DNA of 64,000 nucleotides from Hippophae tibetana (taxonomy: Eukaryota > Streptophyta > Magnoliopsida > Rosales > Elaeagnaceae), in NCBI GenBank assembly GCA_037013495.1, contig CM072807.1, positions 7,436,001 to 7,500,000 on the forward strand, read 5' to 3'. The stretch's first letter is position 1. Each line of letters begins with the position of its first letter. Below are positions 47,789 to 59,089 of this stretch, piece by piece. The notes beneath the pieces were generated by a model that had not been told where the DNA came from, did no database searches, and saw only the letters and a list, made by a program, of their open reading frames with translations. The position numbers were made by a program, and so were the translations under genes.

Positions 47789-50700
47789 ATGGGAACTGAG
47801 GGACATGATTTGTTAAATAAAGCTGATGAGACGACCACACTTGTACAAGATAGTAAACTTTCAAACCAGAATGATTCTTCAACAATTACAGTTGTTTGTG
47901 ATGCAAATTTACAAAATGAAAACAATGATGTAAAAATATTACGTGAAGTTGTTGGTACTGCAAATAATATCCCATGTATTTATAGACAGGATGTTGTGAG
48001 GAACAAGAGTGATATGATTGGGATAGTCACTGAAGTTGCTGGTGATTCGGATTCCGATAGCAGCATCACTGACGACAGTGACGACAATGACGACGACGAC
48101 GACGACGACGACGACGATGAGGATAATGGTGGGAATAGCATAGATGATATTGAAGGTAGCACCAGCATGGATCGTAATGGTGATGAGAGTAGGAAAAATG
48201 GAAACAATAAAAATGGTCCTCTTCCAGTTGATCAAGTTCGAGTGCTCTGGACAGATGAAACTGAATCCATCCAAAATATTGAAGAATTGACAGTTGTTGA
48301 TAGGGGGTTCTTACATGGTGATTTTGTCGCAGCTACTTTGGATCCTACGGGTCAGGTTGGTGTTGTTGTGGATGTTAATATCTCTGTTGATTTGCTACAT
48401 CCTGATGGATCAGTTATAAAAGATGTTTCTTCCAAAGACTTACAACGTGTTAGGGATTTTACTGTGGGTGATTATGTTGTTCTAGGTTCCTGGCTAGGAA
48501 GAATTGACGATGTTTTAGATAATGTTACTGTATTGTTTGATGATGGTTCTGTCTGCAAAGTTATGAAAGCTGATCCGCTGCGTCTCAAACCACTTTCAAG
48601 GAATATCCTTGAAGATGGCCATTTTACTTACTATCCTGGCCAGCGTGTAAGGGCAAGCTCATCATCAGTTTTTAAGAATTCTAGGTGGCTGTCTGGCTTG
48701 TGGAAAGCTAATCGGATGGAAGGTACTGTTACAAAGGTTACTGTCGGATCAGTTTTCATTTACTGGATAGCATCTGCTGGCTATGGGCCAGAATCTTCTA
48801 CTACCCCAGGGGAAGAGCAGAGTCCAAAGAACTTAAAACTTCTGTCATGTTTTGCCCATGCAAATTGGCAATTGGGTGACTGGTGTCTTTTTCCCTCATC
48901 AGCAGTAGCATCATCATCTGTGCCATTGGACAAGGGATTATCAAAATTAGATATTCATGATTCTACTCAAATGGGTGGTGGGTGTGACTCAGGAGAAAGT
49001 GCTATAGAAGAATCAAATGGAAATAATGAATCCATGGATCTCGATCCTTTGACTGGATCAACTGAAAATAGTGGAAATACTGGAAGTAATGCTTCGATTG
49101 AGTCCAGCTCTTGTGGTAGTTCCTTGTCAGTTTCAAAGGAGCTTGTTCATGAACCTTGGCCCCTTCATCGCAAAAAGATCCGTAAAGTTGTGGTTAGGAG
49201 AGACAAGAAGGCTCGGAAAAAGGAAGAAAATTTTGAAAGAGCCCTTTTAATTGTTAATACCAGGACAAAAGTTGATGTAGCATGGCAGGATGGTGTGATA
49301 GAATGTGGACTACATTCAACAAATTTGATTCCAATTGATAGTCCTGGTGATCATGAATTTGTTGCCGAACAGTATGTGGTGGAGAAGGCCTCTGATGACG
49401 GTGAAGATGCCAATGTCAATAAGCGTGTTGGGGTTGTGAAAAGTGCTCATGCTAGAGAGCGAACAGCATGTGTGAGGTGGTTTAAACCAGTTTTAAGGGC
49501 TGAAGATACTAAAGAGTTTGAGAAAGAGGAAATTGTGAGCGTGTATGAGCTTGAGGGGCATCCTGATTATGATTATTGTTATGGGGATGTTGTTGTCAGA
49601 CTATCCCCAGTTTCTGTTACTGGGAGTGATTTTGATGATGAGTCGAAACATCAAAATGGACAAGATGATGTCCAAGGGAGTCTGCGAAAGCATTCAGGAC
49701 ATGAGAAAGCACAAGATATTACTGGTGCTATAGCTTGTGCAGACATCCCTGATCTGTCTTGGGTTGGGAATATAACAGGCCTTAAGGATGGGGATATTCA
49801 AGTTACATGGGCTGATGGGATGGTTTCCACGGTACATTCATTTCCTGTTTTTTGTATCATTGATTCCTGGCTTCTTCTTTCTTTTTTTGTGCTGTTTGCT
49901 TTGTCCTTTTATTTGCATTTCTGCACAACGAATCACCTCAATTTTTTAAGTCAATGTCCAATCCATTCGTACTTAAACATCTCTTTCTGCACAAAAGTCT
50001 ATGTTGAAGGTTAGAGAGAGTTTTATATCTCTGATTTGATTACCCTTATGTAATTAGGGTGAACATCTGCACCTACATTTTCCCTCTTGGCCGTAATATA
50101 CAAAGCTATGCTCTGGAAAATTCTTTATAGATTATATGTTTGTAATGTTATCTATATCTTGAGACATGGTAGCAGGTGACAGAAAAGAGTATAAAGTTAT
50201 GAGGATTTTTTCAGTGTTTTTAGTTCAATGGTCTGTTTAGTTGCTCTAAACTCAGGGAACAAAAACCAAATACCAACATGTTGATCCTTTGTTTTGTGAG
50301 TTACATGAAATATTTCTCGTTTCAGTTTACTAAATCTTCACTTGCTGCATTCAGGAGATTATAGGTCAAGTATGAAATTTTGTTATTGTAAAGTATAAAG
50401 AGTTCTTAATTTGATTCTTTAAATTTATTATCAGGTTGGGCCACAAGCAATTTATGTTGTTGGTCGAGACGATGACGATGAGTCAATTGCTCCTGGAAGT
50501 GAGGTTAGTGATGATGCTGCTAGTTGGGAAACAGTTAATGATGATGAGATGGATACCATTGAGAACACTAGAGAGGTTTGTTTCTGTTTTGAGTAGTAGA
50601 ACATTGTTAAAGATCCCACTTTGACTGCATGTTTCCTCTAGTATGTGGATCGAAGGAATTACAATCTCTACTATAGAACCCTTTATATTTGGTGCTTTGT

Positions 50701-53337
50701 CAGGAAACAAATTAGCTGGGCCTTGAAAAGATTAATTCCCGTATGTGTGTGTCTAATCCTAGAGATGTTTCAGAATTCTCTTTATTAACTATTTTTTTTT
50801 TTGGGGGGGGGGGGGGGGGTAAAAAGATTCATATATGCATTGGACAGTTAAATTTACTATGTTGGAAACTGTTGCTTCTTTGTTCTTCTAGGGCCTGAAC
50901 CATTAATCGGCCTATTTCTCTTCTAGACAAATGCTTTTTCCCTGCAATTCACATTCCTTCATAAATTTTTAAATAGAACCTCATATATGTTGATAAATTG
51001 GGTATCTCTCTCTCTTTAATTAGTGAATGAAACTCGATATTTCTGTTCAGGAGGTTGAACTGCAAGATGCTGCCGAAGACACAGTTTCAGAAGCAGAAGA
51101 GGACAGAGATGATAATTCTGGCAAGAACCAAGCATTTTCTGTTACCCTGGCTGCACTTAGGTTTGTTAGCAGACTGGCAAGTGGAATTTTCTCAAGGGGA
51201 CAAAAAAATTCAGAGCCTGCTATTTTGGATTCCAGAGGTGAAGATGAATTTCAGCATCAGGACATGATAGAAATAACAGAAGGAAGATATTCTAGCAATG
51301 CATCCAGCTCTCAAAAATCTAGTGTAGTTGATGATTGCGGTATTGACTCTGATCGACCAAAAGGAGAAGAGACTATGGTTCCAGGTAGCACAAAAATGTT
51401 GGATTCAACAGAAACATCAGAGAAATTTAGGACCGAAAAAGAAAACACTTCAGAAAATGATGAGGTTGACAATTGCAATTTCAAGCGCTTTGATATTTCT
51501 AAAGATCCTTCAGATCATTATTTTTTGGGTGCAAATGGACAGGTAATATTTTCCTCTCCTTTTTCCCTGCAAGATTCTGACCTTGGCTAAGCGATTGCTA
51601 TGAGAAGTTTCTATTATTCTATGAAAAAGGCTTAAGCTCTTTGTGGAAGAGTGTGTAGGAAGTTTCCTTCTGTTATCAAGAATCTATTTAAAACCTCTGA
51701 TGTTTTCTTTGACATTCTCAAAAACTGTGGGTTAGAAGTCTGATTTCAATCTGATCTTAACTCTGATTCTTTTTTTTTAAGTTTATTAGTAAACAAATTA
51801 ATGTGTCCTTTGCGATTCGAAAACCAATTTGTAATTTTTATGCCCTTTGACATGACAATTCTTGCAGAGTAATGGAAGGAAGTGGTTTAAGAAGGTTCAA
51901 CAAGACTGGAGCATTCTTCAGAACCACCTGCCTGGTAAGGATTTATTACCATTTGCTAAGATTAGATTGTTCATGTTGCAGCTACTTTTGTTTGTAATAA
52001 CAGAGGCTTTTGACAGAGGGGATCTATGTACGAGTCTATGAAGACCGAATGGATCTCTTGAGGGCAGTTATAGTTGGGGCATATGGAACGCCTTACCAAG
52101 ATGGCCTCTTCTTCTTTGATTTTCACCTGCCCCCAGAGTACCCCGATATTCCACCGGTAAATAATCATTATTCTGATTTTTTGACTTGGACTCATAAACT
52201 GTGTCCTAAATTAATCCAATTTTACTCATTGGATCTTAAATGTTAATTTAAGATAATAACAGGTTGCTTTCTTTTCTGATTGAGCTATATATTCTGCAGT
52301 CAGCTTACTATCACTCTGGTGGCTGGCGGATAAATCCAAATCTCTATGAAGAAGGAAAAGTTTGCCTTAGCCTTTTAAATACCTGGACTGGCAAGGGAAA
52401 CGAAGTCTGGGATCCAAAATCATCCAGCATTCTCCAAGTCTTAGTTTCACTCCAGGGACTGGTTCTAAACTTCAAGCCGTATTTTAATGAAGCTGGGTAT
52501 GATAAGCAGATTGGGACAGCTGAAGGGGAGAAAAATTCGTTATCATACAATGAGAATACTTTCTTGTTAAACTGCAAGACGATGATGTATCTTATGCGGA
52601 AATCCCCCAAGGTGATTTTTCAATTTCTCTTTGGCTATTTTGGTTATCCTAATTATATACTCAAATTACTTTTCGTATTTTTTCAATGTGAGATGCTAAG
52701 ACTCGTTTGTACACCCAACAATAAGACGTTCAAATCACAATCCTAGGACTCACCATTCATTCAGACTTAAGCTACATGCTCTGCCTGTACAAGTTCATTT
52801 TTACCTTGGGTGCATTCATGCAATAAAAAGTTGGTTCTAGCTCGGATACCACTTTTTGGCCAGGGTTTCAGTTTAACTTAAGAGTAGTCCATCCTAATTA
52901 TATATTTAATTTATTCATCATATTTTTTCAATATGAGATTCATCCGCACACCAACACTTCTAAATCCTCATAATGCTATTTTGTTCACATAGTATGCTTA
53001 TGTATTTAAAATTTGTGCACTACACACCAGTTTTGGTCCACAATTAATTTTACTAATATCATTATCGTGTTGATGGCTTGTTTAGGACTTCAAGGAGCTT
53101 GTAAAAGATCATTTTAGAAGGCGTGGTTATTACATTCTTAAAGCTTGCGATGCATACATGAAAGGCTACTTGATAGGCACTCTCACTAAGGATGCCTATG
53201 TTAGTGATAAAAGTGAAGCAAATTCTACTTCAGTTGGTTTCAAGTTGATGTTAGCTAAGATCGTCCCCAAGCTTTTCTCGGCTCTAAGGAGTGTCGGAGC
53301 TGACTGTGATGAATTTAAGCATCTGCAACAGTTATAG
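47789..53337 (+). CDS. UBC23: E2 ubiquitin-conjugating enzyme UBC23 (UBE2O-like)
   Basis: Large plant E2 of the UBE2O class, which can join E2 and E3 activity in one chain; PHO2/UBC24 is a relative. Coding exons: 47789-49831, 50435-50575, 51051-51542, 51868-51934, 52017-52156, 52300-52611, 53086-53337; all GT/AG, in frame, total 1148 aa (Arabidopsis UBC23 is a little shorter). The N-terminus has an acidic run (about residues 97-112), then conserved beta-rich blocks such as RVLWTDETESIQNIEELTVV and GDYVVLGSWLGRIDDV. The UBC fold is in exons 4-7 (from residue 893): WFKKVQQDWSILQNHLPEGI, PPEYPDIPP and the catalytic Cys983 in EEGKVCLSLLNTW. The C-terminal tail follows. Start: ATG 47789, because a splice acceptor lies 8 bp upstream; an earlier in-frame ATG at 47747 would lie in the intron. 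Confidence 0.94.
48089..48115 (+). repeat. (GAC)9 microsatellite encoding poly-Asp in UBC23
   Basis: Nine GAC codons in the first coding exon, within a longer Asp/Glu-rich stretch. In frame, so length changes would not break the gene. Confidence 0.93.
50792..50819. repeat. T11-G17 homopolymer junction in UBC23 intron 2
   Basis: Eleven T followed by seventeen G in the second coding intron. Long G runs are rare in this AT-rich window. Confidence 0.9.
52646..52955. repeat. Dispersed-repeat fragment with direct repeats in UBC23 intron 6
   Basis: ATCCTAATTATATACTCAAA with TTTTTTCAATGTGAGATGC (52646-52716) recurs as ATCCTAATTATATATTTAAT with TTTTTTCAATATGAGATTC (52891-52955). Between them CTCGGATACCAC resembles the reverse complement of the TGGTATCAGAG primer-site motif. 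This looks like a non-coding mobile element fragment of unknown family. Confidence 0.55.
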
Positions 53338-53985
53338 TCAAGATTTTCGGGACAATTTGCCAAAGGGCTCATTGTCCATTCAAGCTAACGAGGGAGAGTT
53401 TTATTCGTTAAAAAAAAAAATTCATCTCTATTGTTCTGTAAGAACAGAATATATTCATTTGTGTAACTCCCAATTAGGAACATTTTTCTGTCTTGTTTGA
53501 AGGCCTTGTTCGTTTTTAAATTGGAAATGAGGTTTTTATTTTTTGTTTTTGTTTTTGAAAATATCAAATTTAATCCATGACAACAAAAATAGCAGCCCTC
53601 AAATTAGCCCATATTTCCTAATTCAAGGACAAAGTGCTATTTTTGTTGAATTTTAGGTGTGATTATTTGTGTAATTTTTTTTATGCAACTTTCAGATGAA
53701 TAAAAGCAGTTAGTATTGCTTCTACAGTTAATATATTTTCGTTCTAGCAAAAACCAAAAGTAATAAATAAATAAAATATGTATTTTTTTTAATATTTGAA
53801 AAAAGAGTTGTTAAATTTTCCCAAATAATTCTTAATTAGGCTACATCTATTATAATACTTTAGATGAGTTAATTTTAAAAAATATGGTTATATTGACAAT
53901 TTAAAAAGTCATTAAATAATTTTCAGTTGTCTTATTTTTTATTAAATGATTTTTTTTATAATTTAAATCTGTGATTTAAAATGTA
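53338..53985. other. UBC23 3' flank and AT-rich spacer
   Basis: The first few hundred bases are probably UBC23 3'UTR. No further gene is seen. Confidence 0.5.
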
Positions 53986-53989
53986 AATA

Positions 53990-54146
53990 TATGAGTATAT
54001 TTCATATCTTTTTGTTCTCTTTTTTTTTTATAGTGTATTTGTACACTAAGAATCGAGACTAACCAACCTAGTCGTGCTGCACACTCATACTTTCTTGCTA
54101 CACTACCTGTTGTTGTTTGCTATTCTTTACTCTACTACACACGCCA
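53990..54146 (-). repeat. 3' LTR of Copia-3 (outer end decayed)
   Basis: Pairs with 58887-59081. The inner end is at CA 54146, followed by the pyrimidine stretch TACTCCCCATC, the complement of a polypurine tract. Confidence 0.8.
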
Positions 54147-54249
54147 ATACTCCCCATCAAGTTGGTGCATATATGTCTCTTATGTTCAACTTGTCAAGTA
54201 AGTTGTAGAAGTTTTTTGCAGACACAGATTTTGTGAGTATATCAGTCAA

Positions 54250-54500
54250 TTGATCTTATGATTTAACAAATAGAAGCTTAATAATTTTCTCTTCAAGATT
54301 TTGTTTGATGAAGTTCTGATCTACTTTAACGTGCTTCGTGCGATCATGTTGAACTGGATTGTAGGAGATGATAATGGTTGCTTTGTTATCACAAAATAAG
54401 TTTATTTCAGAGTTAGGAGCAACACCAATCTCAGTTAGAAGTTTTTTCAACCAAAGAAGCTCACATATTCTCTTAACCATTTTCTTCGAAATTCAACTTC
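54250..54500 (-). pseudogene. Copia-3 RNase H remnant
   Basis: The frame reads CELLWLKKLLTEIG, LFCDNKATIIISYNPVQHDR and TKHVKVDQNFIKQNLEE, the end of copia RNase H. Upstream stops separate it from the reverse transcriptase. Confidence 0.82.
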
Positions 54501-54599
54501 AGCGCTAGATAAGACAACTACTTTCAAGTTTATGATTTTGGACCATTGGAATATCGACATGTTTATAATCTAGTAATCCTACCTATGCCAATAAGTCTA

Positions 54600-55320
54600 G
54601 AGTATATTTTCTTTAGGAAAGACATATGCCTTTTTTTGATCTTGTTACCTCAATGCCTAAGAAGTATTTGAGCCCTCCCAAGTTCTTCATTTCAAACTCA
54701 TTTGACAGTTGTTCTTGAAGCCTAGAGATTTCTTCTTTATCATCCCTTGTATTGATCATGTCATCTACATAGACTATAAGGGCTATTATTTTTCCCGATC
54801 GATGTTTTAGGAAAAAAGTGTGGTCAGAGTTGCTTTGTTGAAACCCATATTTCCTCATTGCTGAACTCAACCTACTAAACCATGCTCGAGGTGATTGTTT
54901 TAGTCCATACAATGCTCGTTGTAATCTATATGCAGTTTATTTTCTTGATGTAACAGTATATCCTCGTGGGATATCCATGTAAATCTCTTCTTTAACATCA
55001 CTATGAAGGAAGGAATTTTTCACGTCAAATTAGTGTAATGGCCAGTCTAAATTTGCTGCAAGAGATAACAAAACTCTAATAGTTTTTAGTTTAGCCACAG
55101 GTGAGAAGGTATCCTGATAATCTATACCATATTTCTGTGTATACCTTTTTGCTACTAGCCTTGCCTTGTATCGATCAACTAACCCATTGTTTTAAACTTA
55201 ATGGAGAAAATCCACTTGCATCCTATCATCTTCCTCCCTTGAGGCAACTCGCTTAACACCCATGTGCTATTCTTCTACAATGCCTCAAATTTTTTTTTTA
55301 TAGCTTGAGCCCAGTTTGGA
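54600..55320 (-). pseudogene. Copia-3 reverse transcriptase remnant
   Basis: The best frame (54912-54613) reads YGLKQSPRAWFSRLSSAMRK, IALIVYVDDMINTRDDKEEI and GLKYFLGIEV. The catalytic YVDD is intact, and RDD replaces the usual GDD after it. Upstream blocks to about 55320 are decayed, with several stops. Confidence 0.84.
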
Positions 55321-55437
55321 TCAGATAAGGCTTCTTCAACGCTACTTGGAATTTGACATGAGGATAGTGTTTGTGCAAATGCCCTGATAGGTGCTGATAA
55401 CCCTTGAGTAGACACAATTGGCTATTGGATACTTGGA

Positions 55438-56703
55438 TTATCGTTCTTCTCTATCTGAAAAATATCGATTCGGAGGTTTGCCTCGATTGTGTCTGAAAGG
55501 TAGAACATAACCAACAAATATATCTATAACATTAGTTTGTAAAGGTGTGATAGGAGTATTCTCAGTAGGAGGATCATTGGGTACTAGAAAGTGGAAGGGT
55601 GCATCAATCACTGCATCTTCTGGAGATTCAATCACTAGTTCAGATTCATATTGTTGGAATTATCCGAGTATGTTGGATTGTTACTAATGTCTAACATTTC
55701 AACATCAAGCCAATTTTGTTCTTCACCATAACTCTTCCCCTGAAAAGGGTAATTGGATACTGGTGATGGGAAAAACATTCAAATTCTAGGAAAATGACAT
55801 CCATAGTAATGTAGGTTCTTTGAATAATAGGATCGTAGCATCGGTATCCCTTTTTTTATATGTCATACCCTAAAAATACACATCGGACAACATATGGATC
55901 CAACTTAGTTCGTTGATTTTTATGGAGGTGGAAAAAAACAACACATTCAAAAATTCGAGGTGGAAGCATCAAAATAGTAGGCAAGGGAACATGATTAGAT
56001 AACATCTTTAATGGAGTCTGAAATTGTAAGGTTTTGGTGAGCATGCGGTTCAATAGATACACAACTGTAGTAACAACATTACTCCAGTATCTACTAGGCA
56101 TATGTGCATTGATTAGTAAGGCTCGGGCAGTTTCTAAAATATGTTTATTCTTCCTCTCTACAATCTCATTCTGTTGTGGGGTTTGTGAACACGAGGTTTT
56201 ATGGAGAATACCATGGTTGTCAAAGTATTTTCAAAATTGTTGATTAATATACTCCCCCCATTATCAAACCTAAGGATCTTAATTTTTTTAGAAAATTGTG
56301 TCTGAATCATGGTGTGAAACGTAGAAAATACTTCATCTTTATGTTTGAGAAGGTAAAGCCATGTTATTCGTGTACAATCATCAACAAAAATTAAAAACCA
56401 ACGATGACCCAATGACGTAGTGACCGGGGAAGGTCCCTAAACATCAGAATGTACTAAAGCAAAAGGAATCATAATTTTATGCATGCTCATAGAATAAGAC
56501 GTCCTACGAATTTTTGCTAAGATACAAGTATCACATTTGAAATCTGAGTGTGTGACATTTGAAAATAAACTAGGCAGTAGGTGCTTTAAATACCCAAATG
56601 ATGGATGATGCCCATATCGACAATGACATAACCAAATTTGTCGCTCTTTGTTACTAACCGTGTGTTGCATATGATTGGCTCTTCTTGAAATCAGGTCATC
56701 CAC
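55438..56703 (-). pseudogene. Copia-3 integrase remnant
   Basis: Frames at 56703-56437, 56412-56158 and 56101-55856 give GHHPSFGYLKHLLPSLF with CDTCILAK (zinc part), then GHRWFLIFVDDCTRITWLYL and ILRFDNGGS (core, with Asp retained as DNGG), then MPSRYWSNVVTTVVYLLNRM and VRCVFLGYDI. Stops separate the frames. The final piece (55635-55438) is the linker to reverse transcriptase. Confidence 0.84.
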
Positions 56704-56760
56704 ATAATATAAGCCTCATCTCTTAGTACCACACACAATGATCTCCTTGGTGAGAATATC

Positions 56761-57184
56761 TTAAAGAAGACAAAAGGTAGAATACAACAATACTACACAG
56801 TTAAGATATGAAGTAACTTGATTTATAGACATTAGTTTGTTTGAAAGAGAGGGTACAAGTAATGTATTAGATAATGATAATGAAGGAGATAAATTCACTA
56901 TTCTAGCCCCTGTAACTGGATAAGTGACCCCATTGGTATTGACAACACAACTCCGTCTCGACTGGGTTGTATTGGAGAGATCTTTTGGGTCAAATATCAT
57001 ATGATATGTAGCGCTAGAGTCGAGAATCTAATCCTCATTATCACTATGAGTAGAGATGTGAAATGTTTTACTTGAAATACCTGGATCCTGGAAAGATTCG
57101 GCTTGAAGAATAAGGGATAGTGATGCATTATTGGTAGCCACAGCAGCTCTCCGAGTGGTTTCCCGTTTCTTCTGTGCTTGAAGA
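56761..57184 (-). pseudogene. Copia-3 protease region remnant
   Basis: About 57040-56990 corresponds to the protease active site (DSSATYH-type, decayed). The frame 57000-56761 carries the downstream linker NTNGVTYPVTGARIVNLSPS with LLVPSLSNKLMSINQ, which fits the copia protease C-terminal part and the LNVPKLPKNLLSV-type block. Confidence 0.7.
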
Positions 57185-58132
57185 TCATTCCACCATTGGA
57201 TACCCATGTAGTTTGAAGTAGTTTTCACGTGTGTGTTTGAAGTTTCTGTAATGGCCACATTTTATGTCAACAAAAGGTGGATTTCCCATGGATTTCTTGC
57301 TACCCAAAAAAGAAGTTCCTGGTTTTGGTGGCATCAGATTATGGTGTCCTTTGATCCCTTTGAAAGCTATAACTGCTCCGAGATTCGTATATGTACCCGT
57401 TATCATCACGGTCTGCCTGACCTCTTCCCTACAAATGAATCCATAGGCTTGTTCCACCATAAGGAATGGTTTGATTTGAAGCACATCACTTCGATTCTTA
57501 TCTAGTATGTCATCAAGTCCATCAAGGAAGGTATACACTCGATCTTCCTGTACAATGGAGTTGTATTTTTGTATGTCAGTCACGCACTCCATTGGGTTAG
57601 GACGATGGAAATCAATTTCTCACCACAACCCTTGAAGGTCATTGTAGTATTTTTCAATGGATCCATCTGCCTACTTCATACGAATAACTCAACGACGGAG
57701 ATTATACACTTGAGACGCGTCTGTCCCATCATAGTAGGTTGTAGCAGTAGAATCCCAAACCTATTTTGCAGTTGGGAATCGGATAAAATTTGTAATCAAT
57801 GAGGGATCCATCGAATTGATCAACCATCCCTTGACAATGGCATTTTCAGTGCACCATCTCCTAAATGAAGGGTCGGTTTTGGCAGGTTGAGGAAAATTCC
57901 CATTAATATATCCCAGTTTGTCTTTGCCAGAGATATACATCTCTACCACCTGGGACCACAAGACATAGTTGGATCCTCCCAACTTGAGACTAATGGGAGT
58001 AGTCGACGCTTCAATTAGCGGAATTTGTGAGGCAGTTCGAGCTCTAGTTAGAACTTCAGTCATTTTTATAGTCAAATCATTCAATATGGAATTGGTAGTT
58101 AAATCTCTAGATTCTGTCATGAAATCTATCAA
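57185..58132 (-). pseudogene. Copia-3 Gag
   Basis: The frame starts at ATG 58132 and reads PISLKLGGSNYVLWSQVVEM, GYINGNFPQPAKTDPSFRRW and KGWLINSMDPSLITNFIRFP, the copia UBN2-type Gag. A stop at about 57761 breaks it. The second frame (57592-57185) continues with YTFLDGLDDILDKNRSDVLQ, and GHYRNFKHTRENYFKLHGYP in place of the zinc knuckle C-x2-C-x4-H-x4-C. Confidence 0.85.
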
Positions 58133-58875
58133 TTCTGTATATATATATTTTTTCTGTTTTTCCTTCTTTTTTTACACGAGCTAAATATATATGTGAGAAC
58201 AGAAACACTGTAACCCTAATTTGTTTTCACTACCCGCATAACATCTACTTCATGTTGTGAGGGTTGTGGAACGGCACTTTCTTCTTCGTTATGTTCCACG
58301 TTTCTCCGATAAACAATCTGTGAGCTCCAGTCCACGACGGCGTCTAGACGAGTGCAACCAGCCAAATGAACACAGATAAACAATCTGTGAGCTCACACGC
58401 AGCTACAAAACCTGTGACCTTAGCGTCGTTTATCGCTACGAGCTCTAGCTTGTAAGTCTGAGTCACATTTTGTTTCTTTTCGAAAAATGAAAATTTTCCC
58501 TAGAAAACAAGTATTTTTAGTGGATTATGAGGTTGGCCCACAACGGCAACTAGAATGGTACGATTCCAACGAGCGAGCCACGCTGGACCAAAGAACTATG
58601 GTGGATAGAACTGGAATGTAGAGATTACGACAGCTCTAATGAGTAGCTATAATGGCTATCCCAGATCCCAGCCAAATACCCACAGATTAACAAAAATTGT
58701 TGAGCGTCCGTACACTAGATCATACCAGTTCAGAGCAGAACATAAATTAGCGTAGCACACCAGATCAACCAAGCAGATCTGCCAACCCAGCACACCAGAT
58801 CAAACCGGTTCAAAAAAGAACAAAAAATCAGCGTAGCAAGTAACTTATTCTTCCATTAGGACAATAGTAACTCTA

Positions 58876-58886
58876 CTTTGATACCA
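58876..58886 (-). other. Primer binding site of Copia-3 (initiator tRNA-Met)
   Basis: On the minus strand TGGTATCAAAG directly follows the end of the right LTR. The last bases differ from the usual TGGTATCAGAG. Confidence 0.8.
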
Positions 58887-59081
58887 TGACAACATTGCGT
58901 TTTCTCTCTTAATTTTGACAAGTATATTTCATATCTTTTTGTTCTCTCTTTTTCTATACAATGGTTAGTGTATTTGTACACTAAGAATCGAGACCAACCA
59001 ACCTAGTCGTGCTACACACCCATATTTTCCTACTCCATTACTTGTTGTTATCTGCTATTCTCTACTCCACTACACACGTCA
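58887..59081 (-). repeat. 5' LTR of Copia-3
   Basis: 195 bp on the plus strand from TGACAACATTG to CACACGTCA, with TG...CA ends. It pairs with the LTR at 53990-54146. Confidence 0.85.
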
Positions 59082-59089
59082 ACAAAATT

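Larger units (their letters stand above)
53990..59081 (-). mobile_element. Ty1/copia LTR retrotransposon (Copia-3), minus strand, decayed
   Basis: Short-LTR copia element of about 5.1 kb. Left (53990-54146) and right (58887-59081) LTRs share more than 120 bp, including GTGTATTTGTACACTAAGAA and CAACCTAGTCGTGCT. A primer binding site lies next to the right LTR. Gag, integrase, reverse transcriptase and RNase H are read on the minus strand in copia order, all with stops. The left LTR is degraded at its outer end and no target duplication could be confirmed. Confidence 0.9.

Noticed and set aside
47939..48274. Val- and Ser-rich antisense frames opposite the UBC23 first exon
   Set aside because: They are the antisense of the GAC repeat and its surroundings, so the composition is explained by the microsatellite.
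57233..57505. Plus-strand frames of 60-90 codons in the Copia-3 gag region
   Set aside because: Antisense shadows of the minus-strand Gag, with no motif of their own.
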